Assembly: GCF_001468285.1 (NCBI RefSeq)
Contig: NZ_LNSB01000019.1
Coordinates: 1-64,000 of the forward strand
Direction: 5' to 3'
Origin: Sphingopyxis sp. HIX
GTDB lineage: Bacteria; Pseudomonadota; Alphaproteobacteria; Sphingomonadales; Sphingomonadaceae
DNA: 64,000 nt
Shown: one piece after another, positions 1 through 9,263 of the stretch
Numbering within the stretch: the stretch's first letter is position 1
Layout of the letters: each line of letters opens with the position of its first letter
Translations under genes and position numbers: made by a program
Notes under the pieces: generated by a model
What the model was told of the DNA's origin: nothing
Database searches by the model: none
The model's input: the letters and a program-made list of their open reading frames with translations, nothing else

Positions 1-845
1 GCCCCGCTCCGACGCCGGCCCCGGCCGCGACCCCGCCGGCGACCGTCGCCGGAACCTCGGCGCTGCCGGCGGCGATCCTGCCGACGCCTGCGCCGACACC
101 CGCCCCGCCGCCTGCCGCGACGCCGCCGTCCGCCGCCCCGATCGGCGTGGCGATCCGCGACAGCGGCCCCGTCGGCCCCGGCTTCTCGATCTCCGACATC
201 GGCCAGCCCGCCACGGTCGCAACCCCGGCGCCGACGCCCGCGCCCGCCACTGCGACGCCGCAGCCGGTCGAGCTCGCCGCCGCCGAAGCCGCACCGCCGC
301 CGACCTCGGCGGTCTCAGCCGCGCCGACGTTCGCCCCGACCCCCGCCGCGCCGCTCGCCTCGCTCGCCGACATCGTCGGCTCGCTCGAAATCCCCGCCGA
401 GGAAATGGCCGCGTCGACCGACGCGGTCGACGGCGCGACGCTCGCCAAACTCCGCGAAGACAAGCGCAAGGCCGAAGCCGCGGCCGAGGCCAAGCGCGTC
501 AAGGACGACGCCGCCGCCAAGGCCAAGGCGGAAGCCGATGCGAAGGCCAAGGCCGAAGTCGCTGAAAAGAAGGCCAACCCCGCGCGCCTCTGGGTCCAGA
601 TCGCGACCGGCGCCAATGCCAAGGCGCTCGCACTCGATTATGGCAAATTCGCCAAGAAGAGTCCGGCCTTGTTCAAGGGCAAGTCGGGCGCCAGCACCGA
701 ATGGGGCCGCACCCGCCGCCTGCTCGTCGGGCCCTTCCCGAACAAGAAGGGCGCCGACGCCTGGCTCGCCGATTACAAGAAGGCCGGCGGCGACGGCTTC
801 CTCTTCAACAGCGACGCGGGCCAGGAAGTCGATCCGGTCAAATGA
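1..845 (+). CDS. SPOR-domain protein, 5' part outside the window
   Basis: The reading frame is already open at base 3, so the start codon lies upstream; the GTG at 147 is only an internal codon. The visible N-terminal half is low-complexity Ala/Pro, followed by a Lys/Glu/Ala-rich charged stretch likely to be helical. The C-terminal ~80 residues match a SPOR fold, with the typical 'WVQIATG' strand and the '(R)LLVGPFPNKKGADAWL' segment. SPOR domains bind denuded septal peptidoglycan, so the protein probably acts in the periplasm during division or wall turnover. The Ala/Pro region would then be a spacer between a membrane anchor (not seen) and the wall-binding domain. Its stop codon overlaps the start of the next gene (ATGA), implying translational coupling. 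Confidence 0.85.
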   Translation, partial: PAPTPAPAATPPATVAGTSALPAAILPTPAPTPAPPPAATPPSAAPIGVAIRDSGPVGPGFSISDIGQPATVATPAPTPAPATATPQPVELAAAEAAPPPTSAVSAAPTFAPTPAAPLASLADIVGSLEIPAEEMAASTDAVDGATLAKLREDKRKAEAAAEAKRVKDDAAAKAKAEADAKAKAEVAEKKANPARLWVQIATGANAKALALDYGKFAKKSPALFKGKSGASTEWGRTRRLLVGPFPNKKGADAWLADYKKAGGDGFLFNSDAGQEVDPVK

Positions 846-2017
846 CCGCCGTCGCCGACTGCGCCAGCCGTCCCGAACAGAGCCGCGGGCGCCTGCACGA
901 GGAGGTCGGCCGCGTCGTGCGCGGGCCGCGCGACGATTTTCAGCGCGACCGCGACCGCATCATCCATTCGATCGCCTTCCGCCGCCTGCGCCACAAGACG
1001 CAGGTCTTCGTCGCCCCCGACGGCGACCATTATCGCGTCCGCCTGACCCACAGTATCGAGGTCGCGCAGATCGGCCGCGGCATCGCGCGCGCATTGGGGC
1101 TCAACGAGGATCTGACCGAGGCGCTCTGCCTCGCGCACGATATCGGTCACCCGCCCTTCGGCCATGCCGGCGAGGATGCGCTCAAGGCCGCGATGGCGGG
1201 GCACGGCGGCTTCGACCATAATGGCCACACGCTGCGCACGCTCGCCTGCCTCGAATGTCCTTACCCGCGTTTCGACGGGCTCAACCTGACCTGGGAAACG
1301 CTCGAGGGGCTCGCCAAGCATAATGGCCCGGTGACGAACCCCGGCTGGGCGCTCGCCGAAATCGACGCGCGCTTCGCGCTCGACCTCGATAGCCACGCCA
1401 GCCTCGAGGCGCAAATCGCGGCGGTCGCCGACGATATCGCCTATGACAATCACGATATCGACGACGGGCTGCGCGCGGGGCTGCTCGATTTCGACCAGCT
1501 GATGGCCCAGCCCTTCGTCGCCGCCAATTTCGCCGGGGTCGAGGAACGCTTCCCCGGCGCCCCGCGCGAGCGGCTGCTGCGCGAACTGGTGCGCGACCAG
1601 ATCGGGGTGATGGTCAACGACGTGATCGCCGCGACGACCGCCAATGTCGCCGACGCGGGCGTGACCGGCGCCGACGAGGTGCGGATGGCGGGCCGCACGC
1701 TCGGTGGCTTCTCGCCCGAGCTCGCGGCGGCGGAGCGCGACCTCAAGCGCTTCATGTACGCCAATCTCTACCACCACCCCGAACAGCTCGCCGCCGCCGA
1801 AGCCGCGAACCGGGTCATCGCCCGCCTGTTCGACGCCTATGCCGCCGACCCGCGGCTGATGGGCGCCGACTGGTCGGCCCGCCTGCCGCACGAAAAGGGC
1901 GCGACCGTGCGCCACATCGGCGACTATATCGCCGGCATGACCGACCGCTTCGCCATCGACCGCTACGCCGAAATCTTCGGGCGCGGCGAAGTGCCGGAAG
2001 CGCTGGCGCACGCCTGA
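842..2017 (+). CDS. dgt: deoxyguanosinetriphosphate triphosphohydrolase-like HD protein
   Basis: The 391-aa product belongs to the dGTPase-like HD superfamily, which hydrolyses dNTPs to deoxynucleosides and triphosphate and so tunes nucleotide pools in the cytoplasm. Metal-binding residues are visible: H70 in 'LTHSIE', the H99-D100 pair in 'LAHDIGHPPFGHAG', and a later Asp in 'VADDIAYDNHDIDDG'. The N-terminal 'RDRIIHSIAFRRLRHKTQVF' block is typical of the family, and the length fits the short type-2 proteobacterial form. The ATG overlaps the upstream SPOR stop. The activity could be regulatory rather than strictly dGTP-specific, since family members differ in substrate. Confidence 0.93.
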   Translation: MTAVADCASRPEQSRGRLHEEVGRVVRGPRDDFQRDRDRIIHSIAFRRLRHKTQVFVAPDGDHYRVRLTHSIEVAQIGRGIARALGLNEDLTEALCLAHDIGHPPFGHAGEDALKAAMAGHGGFDHNGHTLRTLACLECPYPRFDGLNLTWETLEGLAKHNGPVTNPGWALAEIDARFALDLDSHASLEAQIAAVADDIAYDNHDIDDGLRAGLLDFDQLMAQPFVAANFAGVEERFPGAPRERLLRELVRDQIGVMVNDVIAATTANVADAGVTGADEVRMAGRTLGGFSPELAAAERDLKRFMYANLYHHPEQLAAAEAANRVIARLFDAYAADPRLMGADWSARLPHEKGATVRHIGDYIAGMTDRFAIDRYAEIFGRGEVPEALAHA

Positions 2018-2071
2018 TCCGGAAGCTGTCTTTCGTTGCATGCGGCGGCTTTCGCAGGCAGCGCCGCTATA

Positions 2072-2249
2072 TTTCGCGCAAAGACGCAAAGACACGAAGA
2101 TGTCGCGCATGCCGCGAAGCGGCGCTTTTCCTCGTCGGTGGTTCAGGCCGCAGTGAAGATGGAAAAAGCGGCCTTACGGCCGCAACCTCCTTATTCGTGT
2201 CTTTCTTCCTTCTTCTTTCTTCTTTGCGTCTTTGCGTCTTTGCGCGAAA
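2072..2249. repeat. intergenic inverted-repeat element with 21-bp perfect arms
   Basis: This occupies most of the 305-bp gap after dgt. Positions 2072-2092 and 2229-2249 are perfect inverted complements (arm core CGCAAAGACGCAAAG), and each arm contains short AAAGACGC-type direct repeats. Reading through the arms in various frames gives the 'RAKTQRRKE' and 'FASLRE' peptides that turn up as spurious hypothetical proteins in many genomes. I therefore treat it as a dispersed palindromic repeat rather than a gene. The transcript would fold into one very long hairpin. Confidence 0.8.
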
Positions 2250-2322
2250 CAAATCTCACCGTCTTCGCGGTCCGGCATCGACCCTCTTTTCGAGCGCCTC
2301 TCATCCCGATAAGCTCGCGCGC

Positions 2323-2976
2323 ATGACGACGCCCAGCACCCTGCTCCTCGGCGCGACCGGCATGATCGGGCAGGCGGTGATCGCCCACGCCGGCGACCGC
2401 CCGCTCACCATCCTCGCGCGGCGCGAGATGGACGACCTGCCCGGGCAGCATGCGCTGCTCGTCGCGCCGCCCGGGCGCTGGGCCGACATCGTCGCGGTCG
2501 AGCGCCCCGCGACGCTCATCTCCTGCCTCGGCACGACGATCCGGCAAGCCGGGTCGGAGGCGGCGTTTCGCGCGGTCGATCACGACCTGATCCTCGCGGC
2601 GGCGCGCGGCGCGCGCATGGCGGGCACGCGGCAGATGATCGTCGTGAGCTCGGTCGGCGCCTCGGCGAAGAGCCGCAACTTCTATCTGAAGACCAAGGGC
2701 GAGACCGAGGACGGCCTCCGCGCGCTCGGCTTCGAGCGGCTCGACATATTGCGCCCCGGGCTGCTGATGGGCGAGCGCGCCGGACCCAAGAGGCTGGGCG
2801 AGGGGATTGCGATGGTCGCGGCGCCGCTGACCGACGCTTTGCTCCACGGCGGCCTGCGCCGCTACCGCTCGATCCGCGGCGATGCGGTCGCGCGCGCGAT
2901 CGTCGCGCTGATCGGAATCGCGCAGCCCGGCGTGCGAATCCACGAAAATGACGCGATGCGGCGGCTCGCCGATTGA
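2323..2976 (+). CDS. NAD(P)-binding Rossmann-fold (NmrA/SDR-a-like) protein
   Basis: The 217-aa product opens with 'LLLGATGMIGQAV', the glycine-rich dinucleotide loop of atypical/extended SDR proteins close to NmrA and YbjT-like NAD(P)H-binding folds. 'ISCLGTTIRQAGSEAAF' and 'VVSSVGASAKSRNFYLKTKGE' match the part where these proteins carry a Ser and a degenerate Tyr-x3-Lys. It is probably a soluble oxidoreductase or redox sensor; no substrate is evident. ATG 2323 was chosen because it starts immediately before the Rossmann fold; upstream codons in frame run into the preceding repeat. It ends just ahead of the glycine riboswitch and is not part of the gcv operon. Confidence 0.8.
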   Translation: MTTPSTLLLGATGMIGQAVIAHAGDRPLTILARREMDDLPGQHALLVAPPGRWADIVAVERPATLISCLGTTIRQAGSEAAFRAVDHDLILAAARGARMAGTRQMIVVSSVGASAKSRNFYLKTKGETEDGLRALGFERLDILRPGLLMGERAGPKRLGEGIAMVAAPLTDALLHGGLRRYRSIRGDAVARAIVALIGIAQPGVRIHENDAMRRLAD

Positions 2977-3040
2977 CTCTGCGAAAGGCGCCCGCCAAGG
3001 CTCGGGCGTCTGTCGCATCCTCCCAAGGGATTCGACCGGC

Positions 3041-3240
3041 CGCGCGGGAGAGCGCGGGGGCGGGGCAACCCGCGCCTCGCCACCGAAGGAGCAACCGCCC
3101 CGGAAACTCTCAGGTCAAGCGGACCGCGCAGGCTGGAACGGACACTCTGGAAAGCGTTCCAGCTCCATGCTGGGACCACCGAAGGGGTAACCTCATGATA
3201 TCATGGGGGAAAACTCTCAGGTTCCCGTGACAGAGGGGGC
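3041..3240 (+). promoter_or_regulatory. tandem glycine riboswitch (two aptamers) upstream of gcvT
   Basis: Two glycine-aptamer cores occur in tandem. Aptamer 1 (about 3041-3115) has 'GGGAGAG', then 'ACCGAAGGAGCAA', then 'GGAAACTCTCAGG'. Aptamer 2 (about 3121-3240) has 'GGACACTCTGGA', 'ACCGAAGGGGTAACC', 'AAAACTCTCAGG' and 'GACAGAGGGGGC'. These are the universally conserved elements of the class. In known systems glycine binding turns the operon on. Its position, ending about 60 nt before the gcvT start, fits control of glycine cleavage by glycine. Aptamer 2 carries the larger peripheral stems. Confidence 0.95.
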
Positions 3241-3299
3241 ATGGCGACAAGGCGGCACCCGCGCCGCTCCTTGCCGTGCTCACGACGGGAGTTCGCGAT

Positions 3300-4445
3300 A
3301 TGAGCGATGATAGAGAAAATGGTGAAGGTGCGGAGGCCGCCACCGCGACCCTGCCGCTCGATGCCTGGCACCGCGCCAAGGGCGGTCGCATGGTCGAGTT
3401 CGCCGGCTATTGGATGCCGATCCAATATGAGGGCATCATGGCCGAACATCAATGGGTCCGCGAAAATGCCGGCCTGTTCGACGTCAGCCACATGGGCCAG
3501 CTCTATCTCTCGGGCGAAGGCCTCGACGAGGCGCTCGAAGCGGTGCTGCCCGGCGACGTGAAGAACCTTGCGGTCGGGCGCATGCGCTATTCGCTGCTGC
3601 TCGCCGAGGACGGCGGCATTCTCGACGACCTGATGCTCAGCCGCTGGCCCGAGGGCATCTACATGGTCGTCAACGGCGCGGTGAAGTGGGAGGATATCGG
3701 GCATCTGCGCGAGGAACTCCCCGACGCGATCACGATCAACCATCTCGAGGAACGCGCGCTGCTCGCGCTGCAGGGGCCCAAGGCGTTCGACGCGCTGAAG
3801 CGCCACACCACCGGCCAATGGCCGCTCGACGCGCTCGTCTTCATGATGGGCGGGCCGTACCGGATCGGCGGCGTCGATGCCTGGATCAGCCGCTCGGGCT
3901 ATACCGGCGAGGACGGCTTCGAAATCTCGGTCGACGCCGACAAGGTGCAGCAAGTCGCGGACCTGCTCTGCGGCGAGCCCGAGGTGAAGCCCATCGGCCT
4001 CGGCGCGCGCGACAGCCTGCGGCTCGAGGCCGGGCTGCCGCTCTACGGCCACGACCTCGACCCCACCATCGATCCGATCGAGGGCGACCTCGGCTTCGCG
4101 ATCCAGAAGCGCCGCCGCGAAGAGGGCGGCTTCCCCGGCGCCGCGCGCATCCTCGGCCATTATACCGACGGGTCTCCGCGCAAGCGCGTCGGCCTCACCG
4201 TCGACGGCAAGCTGCCGGTGCGCGAGGGCGCCAAGCTGTTCGACGGCGAGGACGAGATCGGCGTCGTGACCTCGGGCGGCTTCGCCCCCAGCGTCGGCGC
4301 CCCCATCGCCATGGGTTATGTCCCGCGCGACCACGCCGTCCCCGGCAAGTCGGTCGCCGCCGAGGTCCGCGGCAAGCGCGTGCACTGCACCGTGACCGCG
4401 ATGCCCTTCGTTCCACACCGCTATGTCCGCAAACAGGGAGGCTGA
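3300..4445 (+). CDS. gcvT: glycine cleavage system aminomethyltransferase, T-protein
   Basis: The 381-aa protein transfers the methylene group from the aminomethyl-lipoyl arm of GcvH to tetrahydrofolate, releasing ammonia. Family hallmarks include 'GLFDVSHMGQ' near residue 60, 'GYTGEDGFEI', 'GLGARDSLRLEAGLPLYGHDL', and the C-terminal beta-barrel 'GVVTSGGFAPSVGAPIAMGYV'. ATG 3300 is preferred over the GTG at 3276 because GGGAG (3287-3291) sits about 8 nt ahead of it. It is the first gene of the riboswitch-controlled operon gcvT-gcvH-gcvPA-gcvPB, with gcvH starting 3 nt after its stop. Confidence 0.97.
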   Translation: MSDDRENGEGAEAATATLPLDAWHRAKGGRMVEFAGYWMPIQYEGIMAEHQWVRENAGLFDVSHMGQLYLSGEGLDEALEAVLPGDVKNLAVGRMRYSLLLAEDGGILDDLMLSRWPEGIYMVVNGAVKWEDIGHLREELPDAITINHLEERALLALQGPKAFDALKRHTTGQWPLDALVFMMGGPYRIGGVDAWISRSGYTGEDGFEISVDADKVQQVADLLCGEPEVKPIGLGARDSLRLEAGLPLYGHDLDPTIDPIEGDLGFAIQKRRREEGGFPGAARILGHYTDGSPRKRVGLTVDGKLPVREGAKLFDGEDEIGVVTSGGFAPSVGAPIAMGYVPRDHAVPGKSVAAEVRGKRVHCTVTAMPFVPHRYVRKQGG

Positions 4446-4448
4446 CCG

Positions 4449-4820
4449 ATGCCGCGTTATTATACCGAAGAGCATGAATGGATCGACGTCGACGGCGACG
4501 TCGCGACGGTCGGCATCACCGACTTCGCGCAGGGCCAGCTCGGCGACATCGTCTTCGTCGAGGTTCCCGACACCGGCGCCGAACTCAGCCAGGGCGGCGA
4601 CGCCGCGGTCGTGGAATCGGTGAAGGCGGCGAGCGACGTCTACGCCCCGGTCGATGGCACCGTCACCGAAGGCAATGGCCAGCTCGAGGAAGACCCGGCG
4701 CTGGTCAACAGCGACCCCGAGGGCGAAGGCTGGTTCTTCCGCATGACGCTCGGCGACAAGGGCCAGCTCGACGCGCTGATGAACGCGGCCGAATATAAGG
4801 CCTTCTGCGACAATCTTTGA
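4449..4820 (+). CDS. gcvH: glycine cleavage system H protein
   Basis: The 123-aa lipoyl carrier shuttles the aminomethyl group between GcvP, GcvT and the L-protein. The lipoyl attachment site is K59 in '[17 protein letters not shown]', the diagnostic H-protein motif; 'YTEEHEW' at the N-terminus and '[12 protein letters not shown]' near the end are also standard. The length is normal for the family. It follows gcvT directly and is separated from gcvPA by 138 nt containing a palindromic repeat. Confidence 0.97.
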   Translation: MPRYYTEEHEWIDVDGDVATVGITDFAQGQLGDIVFVEVPDTGAELSQGGDAAVVESVKAASDVYAPVDGTVTEGNGQLEEDPALVNSDPEGEGWFFRMTLGDKGQLDALMNAAEYKAFCDNL

Positions 4821-4829
4821 CCTCAGTGC

Positions 4830-4944
4830 CCCCTCCTCTTCAGAGGAGGGGCAGCGAGACTTGCGAGCTTGCTCGCTAGTCGCAGCGGGGTGGTGCACCT
4901 GCAGCGGTGTCCACCACCCCAACCCCTCCTCTGAAGAGGAGGGG
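4830..4944. repeat. paired palindromic repeat inside the gcv operon
   Basis: Two 22-bp near-identical palindromes, CCCCTCCTCT-TC-AGAGGAGGGG (4830-4851) and CCCCTCCTCT-GA-AGAGGAGGGG (4923-4944), flank an inner inverted repeat with GTGGTG/CACCAC arms. Each palindrome can fold alone, or the two can pair with each other. The arrangement resembles bacterial REP/BIME-type intergenic elements. It lies between gcvH and gcvPA, so it is probably transcribed with the operon and could alter mRNA stability or relative expression of the two halves. Confidence 0.75.
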
Positions 4945-4958
4945 CTTAGGAGACCAAA

Positions 4959-6317
4959 ATGCGTTACCTCCCGCTCACCGCCGACGACCGTTCGGCCATG
5001 CTCGGCGTCATCGGCGCCGCGTCGATCGACGATCTGTTCGTCGACGTCCCCGCCGCGGCGCGGCTCGACGGCCCGATCGCCGATCTGCCGGGTCAGGCCA
5101 GCGAACTCGCGGTCGAGCGCCATATGGGCGCGCTCGCGCGGCGCAACCGCGCGGCGGGCGACGGGCCCTTCTTCCTCGGCGCGGGCGCCTACCGCCACCA
5201 TGTCCCGGCGAGCGTCGATCACCTGATCCAGCGCGGCGAGTTCCTCACCGCCTACACCCCCTACCAGCCCGAAATCGCGCAGGGCACGCTGCAGATGCTG
5301 TTCGAATTCCAGAGCCAGGTCGCGCGCCTGCTCGGCACCGACGTCGCCAACGCATCGATGTACGACGGCTCGACCGCCTGCTGGGAAGCGGTCGTGATGG
5401 CGCGCCGCATCACCAAGCGCGCCAAGGCGCTCTTCTCGACCGGCGTCCACCCGCATTACCGCAGCGTCGCGCGGACGATGGCGAAATATACCGGCGACGT
5501 GCTCGTCGAGGGTGATCCCGAACTCGTGCCGACCACCGACTGGGCGGAGCTCGCCGCCGCGGTCGACAAGGACGTGAGCTGCGTCGTCGTCCAATATCCC
5601 GACATCCTCGGCCGCATCGACGACATGGCGGCGCTCGCGAGCGCCTGCCAGGCATCGGGCGCGCTGCTGATCGCGGTGGTCACCGAACCCGTCGCGCTCG
5701 GGCTGATCAAGTCGCCCGGCGAAATGGGCGCCGACATCGTCGTCGGCGAGGGCCAGTCGATCGGCGTCGGGCTCCAGTTCGGCGGTCCGTACGTCGGCCT
5801 CTTCGCGTGCAAGGCCAAATATGTCCGCCAGATGCCGGGGCGGCTCTGCGGCGAAACCGTCGACGCCAATGGCAAGCGCGGCTTCGTGCTGACGCTCTCG
5901 ACGCGCGAGCAGCATATCCGCCGCGAGAAGGCGACGAGCAATATCTGCACCAACTCGGGGCTTTGCGCACTGGCCTTCAGCATCCACATGACCCTGCTCG
6001 GCGAGGCGGGGCTGCGCCAGCTCGCCGCGATCAACCATGGCCGCGCGAAGACGGCCGCCGCCGAACTGGCGAAGGTGCCGGGCGTGTCGGTGCTGAACAG
6101 CGCCTTCTTCAACGAGTTCACCTTGCTGCTGCCGACCGCCGCGCGGCCGGTGGTCCACCAGCTCGCCGAGCGCGACATCCTCGGCGGCGTCTCGCTCGGC
6201 CGCCTCTATCCCGAGAACGCGGGCCTCGAAAACGGGCTCGTCGTCGCGGTCACCGAAACCTGCACCGCGGAGGACATCGCCGCCTTTGCCGCGGCGCTGA
6301 AGGAGGTGCTGGCATGA
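4959..6317 (+). CDS. gcvPA: glycine dehydrogenase (decarboxylating) subunit 1
   Basis: This 452-aa protein is the N-terminal half of the P-protein, which decarboxylates glycine with PLP and loads the aminomethyl group onto lipoylated GcvH. '[20 protein letters not shown]', '[16 protein letters not shown]', '[13 protein letters not shown]' and '[14 protein letters not shown]' are signature blocks. The split P-protein (PA plus PB) is common in alphaproteobacteria and Gram-positives, unlike the single chain of E. coli. The stop overlaps the gcvPB start (ATGA), consistent with 1:1 synthesis of the heterodimer. Confidence 0.97.
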   Translation: MRYLPLTADDRSAMLGVIGAASIDDLFVDVPAAARLDGPIADLPGQASELAVERHMGALARRNRAAGDGPFFLGAGAYRHHVPASVDHLIQRGEFLTAYTPYQPEIAQGTLQMLFEFQSQVARLLGTDVANASMYDGSTACWEAVVMARRITKRAKALFSTGVHPHYRSVARTMAKYTGDVLVEGDPELVPTTDWAELAAAVDKDVSCVVVQYPDILGRIDDMAALASACQASGALLIAVVTEPVALGLIKSPGEMGADIVVGEGQSIGVGLQFGGPYVGLFACKAKYVRQMPGRLCGETVDANGKRGFVLTLSTREQHIRREKATSNICTNSGLCALAFSIHMTLLGEAGLRQLAAINHGRAKTAAAELAKVPGVSVLNSAFFNEFTLLLPTAARPVVHQLAERDILGGVSLGRLYPENAGLENGLVVAVTETCTAEDIAAFAAALKEVLA

Positions 6318-7906
6318 GCACGCCCAACGCATCCGGCTGGCGCCCCGAAATGAACGCGGGCGGCGCCGACGACAGCACGACCTTCACCGGCAACCGCGCG
6401 CTGATGCTCGAAGAGCCGCTGATCTTCGAGATCGGCTCGACCGAGACGACCGGCGTCGACTTCGACGAGGCCGCCCCCGCGCTCGACCTCGGCACCCTCG
6501 CACGCTCGGCGCCGATCGGCCTGCCCGGACTCAGCGAAAGCGAGACCGTCCGCCACTATACGCGCCTCAGCCGCCAGAATTATGCCATCGACCTCGGCCT
6601 CTTCCCGCTCGGCTCGTGCACGATGAAGCACAACCCGCGCCTCAATGAAAAGGTCGCGCGGATGCCGGGCTTCGCCGACATCCACCCGCTCCAGCCGCAG
6701 GAAACGGTGCAGGGCGCGCTCGCCGTCATCAACGAGCTCGCGAACTGGCTGATCAAGCTCACCGGCATGCACGGCGTCGCGATGACGCCGAAGGCGGGCG
6801 CGCATGGCGAGCTCTGCGGCATTCTCTGCATCAAGGCGGCGCTCGAGGCGCGCGGCGAGGACCGGCGCGTGCTGCTCGTCCCCGAAAGCGCGCACGGCAC
6901 CAACCCCGCGACCGCCGCCTTCGCCGGTTTCAGCGTCGAGGACATCCCCGCGACCCCCGAAGGCCGCGTGGACCTCGAAGCCTTGAAGGCACGCCTCGGC
7001 CCCGACGTCGCGGGCGTGATGATCACCAACCCCAACACCTGCGGCTTGTTCGAGCGCGACATGAAGGCGATCTCCGACGCGGTGCATGCCGCGGGCGGTT
7101 ATGTCTATTGCGACGGCGCGAACTTCAACGCGATCGTCGGCAAGGTCCGCCCCGGCGACCTCGGCGTCGATGCGATGCACATCAATTTGCACAAGACCTT
7201 CTCGACCCCGCACGGCGGCGGCGGGCCAGGTTCGGGTCCGGTCGTGCTGTCGGAGGCGCTCGCCCCCTATGGCCCGATCCCCTATGCGGCGCGCTACGCC
7301 GACGGCTCGTTCAAGCTCGTCGAGGAGGAAAGCGCGGGCGCCGAGCATCCCGACACCTTCGGGCGCATGACGGCCTTCCACGGCCAGATGGGCATGTTCA
7401 CCCGCGCGCTGACCTATATGCTCAGCCACGGCGCCGACGGGCTCAAGCAGGTCGCGGAGGATGCGGTGCTCAACGCCAATTATATCCTGCGCAGCCTCGA
7501 CGATGTGCTCGAGGCGCCGTTCGGCGGCTCGGGCCCGTGCATGCATGAGGCGCTGTTCACCGACAATGGCCTCGCCGAGGGCTTCTCGACGCTCGATATC
7601 GCCAAGGGGATCATCGACGAGGGTTATCACCCGATGACGGTCTATTTCCCGCTCGTCGTCCATGGTGCGATGTTGATCGAACCGACCGAGACCGAGTCGA
7701 AGGCGGTGCTAGACCAGTTCATCGGGGCGCTGCGCAGCGTCGCGCTGCGTGCGAAGAACGGCGACCCGGCGCTCAAGTCGGCGCCGCACTTCGCCCCGCG
7801 CGCGCGGCTCGACGAAACGCGCGCGGCGCGTAACCCGGTGCTCGCCTGGTCCGAACCCGCGGTCGCGCCGGGGGAACCGTCGCTGAGCGAAATCGGCGGC
7901 AGCTGA
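6314..7906 (+). CDS. gcvPB: glycine dehydrogenase (decarboxylating) subunit 2
   Basis: This 530-aa subunit carries the PLP site. K294 in '[18 protein letters not shown]' is the expected Schiff-base lysine followed by the glycine-rich phosphate-binding turn. 'YPLGSCTMK'-type ('[16 protein letters not shown]') and '[10 protein letters not shown]' blocks are also present. Its ATG overlaps the gcvPA stop, so the start is secure. It is the last gene of the glycine-responsive operon; the next gene begins 41 nt later with its own strong ribosome-binding site. The C-terminal tail after '[13 protein letters not shown]' is slightly longer than in many homologues. Confidence 0.97.
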   Translation: MSTPNASGWRPEMNAGGADDSTTFTGNRALMLEEPLIFEIGSTETTGVDFDEAAPALDLGTLARSAPIGLPGLSESETVRHYTRLSRQNYAIDLGLFPLGSCTMKHNPRLNEKVARMPGFADIHPLQPQETVQGALAVINELANWLIKLTGMHGVAMTPKAGAHGELCGILCIKAALEARGEDRRVLLVPESAHGTNPATAAFAGFSVEDIPATPEGRVDLEALKARLGPDVAGVMITNPNTCGLFERDMKAISDAVHAAGGYVYCDGANFNAIVGKVRPGDLGVDAMHINLHKTFSTPHGGGGPGSGPVVLSEALAPYGPIPYAARYADGSFKLVEEESAGAEHPDTFGRMTAFHGQMGMFTRALTYMLSHGADGLKQVAEDAVLNANYILRSLDDVLEAPFGGSGPCMHEALFTDNGLAEGFSTLDIAKGIIDEGYHPMTVYFPLVVHGAMLIEPTETESKAVLDQFIGALRSVALRAKNGDPALKSAPHFAPRARLDETRAARNPVLAWSEPAVAPGEPSLSEIGGS

Positions 7907-7947
7907 GGGATCGTCCCTCGTCCGCCGCTCGAGGTGGAGGAGGGACT

Positions 7948-8871
7948 ATGCCGCGTTTCCTGTTGCTGTTGATCGCCGCTGCGGCGCTGTCGCCCGCGGC
8001 GCACGCGCTCGATCTGCCCGCCGTCACGGCCGCCGCCCCCAGCCCGGCGGCACAGCTCGCCGAGCTGGTCGAGGCCGACAAGGCGTTCGCTATGGCTGCC
8101 AAGGACCGGCTGCTGCCCGATGCGATCGGCGCGATGCTCGCGGAGGATGCGGTCATGCCAGCGCGCGGCGACACGCCCTTCCTGCGCTCGCGCGAAGCGA
8201 TCGTCGCCTATCTGCACGCCAATTCGACCGCGGCGAAAGGGCGCGCCGACTGGTTCCCGGTTCGCGGCGGCATTTCGGCGGACGGGCGGCACGGCTTCAC
8301 CGCGGGTTATTTCACCGCGACCCTGCCCGACGGGACCGAGCAGCTCGGCAAATATCTCGCTTATTGGGGCCGGACGCCCGACGGGTGGCGCGTGCTGGCG
8401 TATAAGCGCGTGCCGCGCGCCGCGGGCGCGGTCGACAGCGGCTTCCGCGCGCTCGGCCTGCCCGACGCGGCGGCGTGGCGCGGCGCGGCGCCCGCCGATG
8501 CGCTTGAGACGATGCTCGCCGCCGAGCGCGCCTTTGCCGCGCGCGCGCAGGTCGCCGGGGTGGGTCCGGCGTTCGGCGAATATGGCCGCGCCGACGCGAT
8601 CAACCTCGGCCCCGACGCGGGGCTGACCGAAGGCGCCGCCGCGATCGCCGCGGGCTTCGATCCCGAACAGCAGCCGGGGCAGGCGATCGACTGGGGCCCC
8701 GACTTCGGGCTGGTCGCGCCGTCGGGTGACCTCGGCGTCAGTTTCGGGCGCATCACGCCGAAGCAGCGCCCCGCGGGCCTCGCGCCCGATGCGCCGATCC
8801 CCGCATCGCCCTTTTTCACGCTCTGGCATCGTGATACGCCGGAGGCGCCCTGGCGCTATATCGCCGAATAG
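7948..8871 (+). CDS. secreted protein with two NTF2/SnoaL-like (DUF4440-type) domains
   Basis: The 307-aa product starts with a clear signal peptide (MPRFLLLLIAAAALS, cleaved near AHA-LD). Residues ~35-150 look like an NTF2-like fold: 'LVEADKAFAMAAKDRLLPDAI', a 'GDTPFLRSREAIVAYL' segment and a 'YWGRTPDGWRVLAYKRVP' strand. Residues ~165-305 repeat the pattern ('LETMLAAERAFAARAQVAGVGPAFGEY', 'FFTLWHRDTPEAPWRYIAE'). Such domains bind small ligands or act as isomerase-like folds; no catalytic assignment is possible here. The ribosome-binding site GGAGGAGGG just upstream of ATG supports the start. Confidence 0.65.
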   Translation: MPRFLLLLIAAAALSPAAHALDLPAVTAAAPSPAAQLAELVEADKAFAMAAKDRLLPDAIGAMLAEDAVMPARGDTPFLRSREAIVAYLHANSTAAKGRADWFPVRGGISADGRHGFTAGYFTATLPDGTEQLGKYLAYWGRTPDGWRVLAYKRVPRAAGAVDSGFRALGLPDAAAWRGAAPADALETMLAAERAFAARAQVAGVGPAFGEYGRADAINLGPDAGLTEGAAAIAAGFDPEQQPGQAIDWGPDFGLVAPSGDLGVSFGRITPKQRPAGLAPDAPIPASPFFTLWHRDTPEAPWRYIAE

Positions 8872-8880
8872 GAGACGCGC

Positions 8881-9231
8881 ATGCCCGATACGCCGCCCCC
8901 CGACCGAGCCGAGGGCGCGCGTAGCAGTGCCATGGGATGCCTCGCCGCCGGGGCCTTGTTCGCGGTCGTCTTCGTCGCGGTGTGGCTGGCGGCGATCACG
9001 CTCTATGGCCTCGTCGTCGAGCAGTGGGAGATGGTCCGCGTCCGCCGCGAGTTCGGCTACGACTGGGCGTTTCTCTGGGCGCCGCTCATCGCCTTCGGGG
9101 CCGCGACCGCCGCGGGTTTCGCGGCGACGCGGCGGCTGTCGGCGGCGCGGCTGACGCTCCTGATCGTCGTGACCGGCCTGATCGCGCTGTTCGGCGCGCT
9201 ACTGCTCTTCGGGCTTGGCGGGCTGCTCTAG
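8881..9231 (+). CDS. small integral membrane protein, unknown
   Basis: I do not recognise this 116-aa protein. It has three hydrophobic segments: residues ~20-42 (AAGALFAVVFVAVWLAAITL), ~60-78 (FLWAPLIAFGAATAAGF) and ~88-115 (LTLLIVVTGLIALFGALLLFGLG). A short charged loop, 'EQWEMVRVRREFGYD', lies between the first two. It sits in a co-directional run of small membrane-protein genes (8881-10351) with short gaps, so it may be co-transcribed with the TMEM175-like and ABA4-like genes. Confidence 0.55.
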   Translation: MPDTPPPDRAEGARSSAMGCLAAGALFAVVFVAVWLAAITLYGLVVEQWEMVRVRREFGYDWAFLWAPLIAFGAATAAGFAATRRLSAARLTLLIVVTGLIALFGALLLFGLGGLL

Positions 9232-9263
9232 CGCTGGCAAGAAGCGCGCGAAGGGGAAGGGGC

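Noticed and set aside
2036..2326. Short frames giving 'AKTQRHEDVAHAAKRR' and 'FASLREI'-type peptides
   Set aside because: Both are translations of the inverted repeat at 2072-2249, a known source of spurious hypothetical proteins.
3201..6332. A 1043-codon open frame on the minus strand across gcvT/gcvH/gcvPA
   Set aside because: It is the antisense shadow of securely identified gcv genes in GC-rich DNA, with no recognisable domain and His/Asp/Arg-rich composition typical of such shadows.
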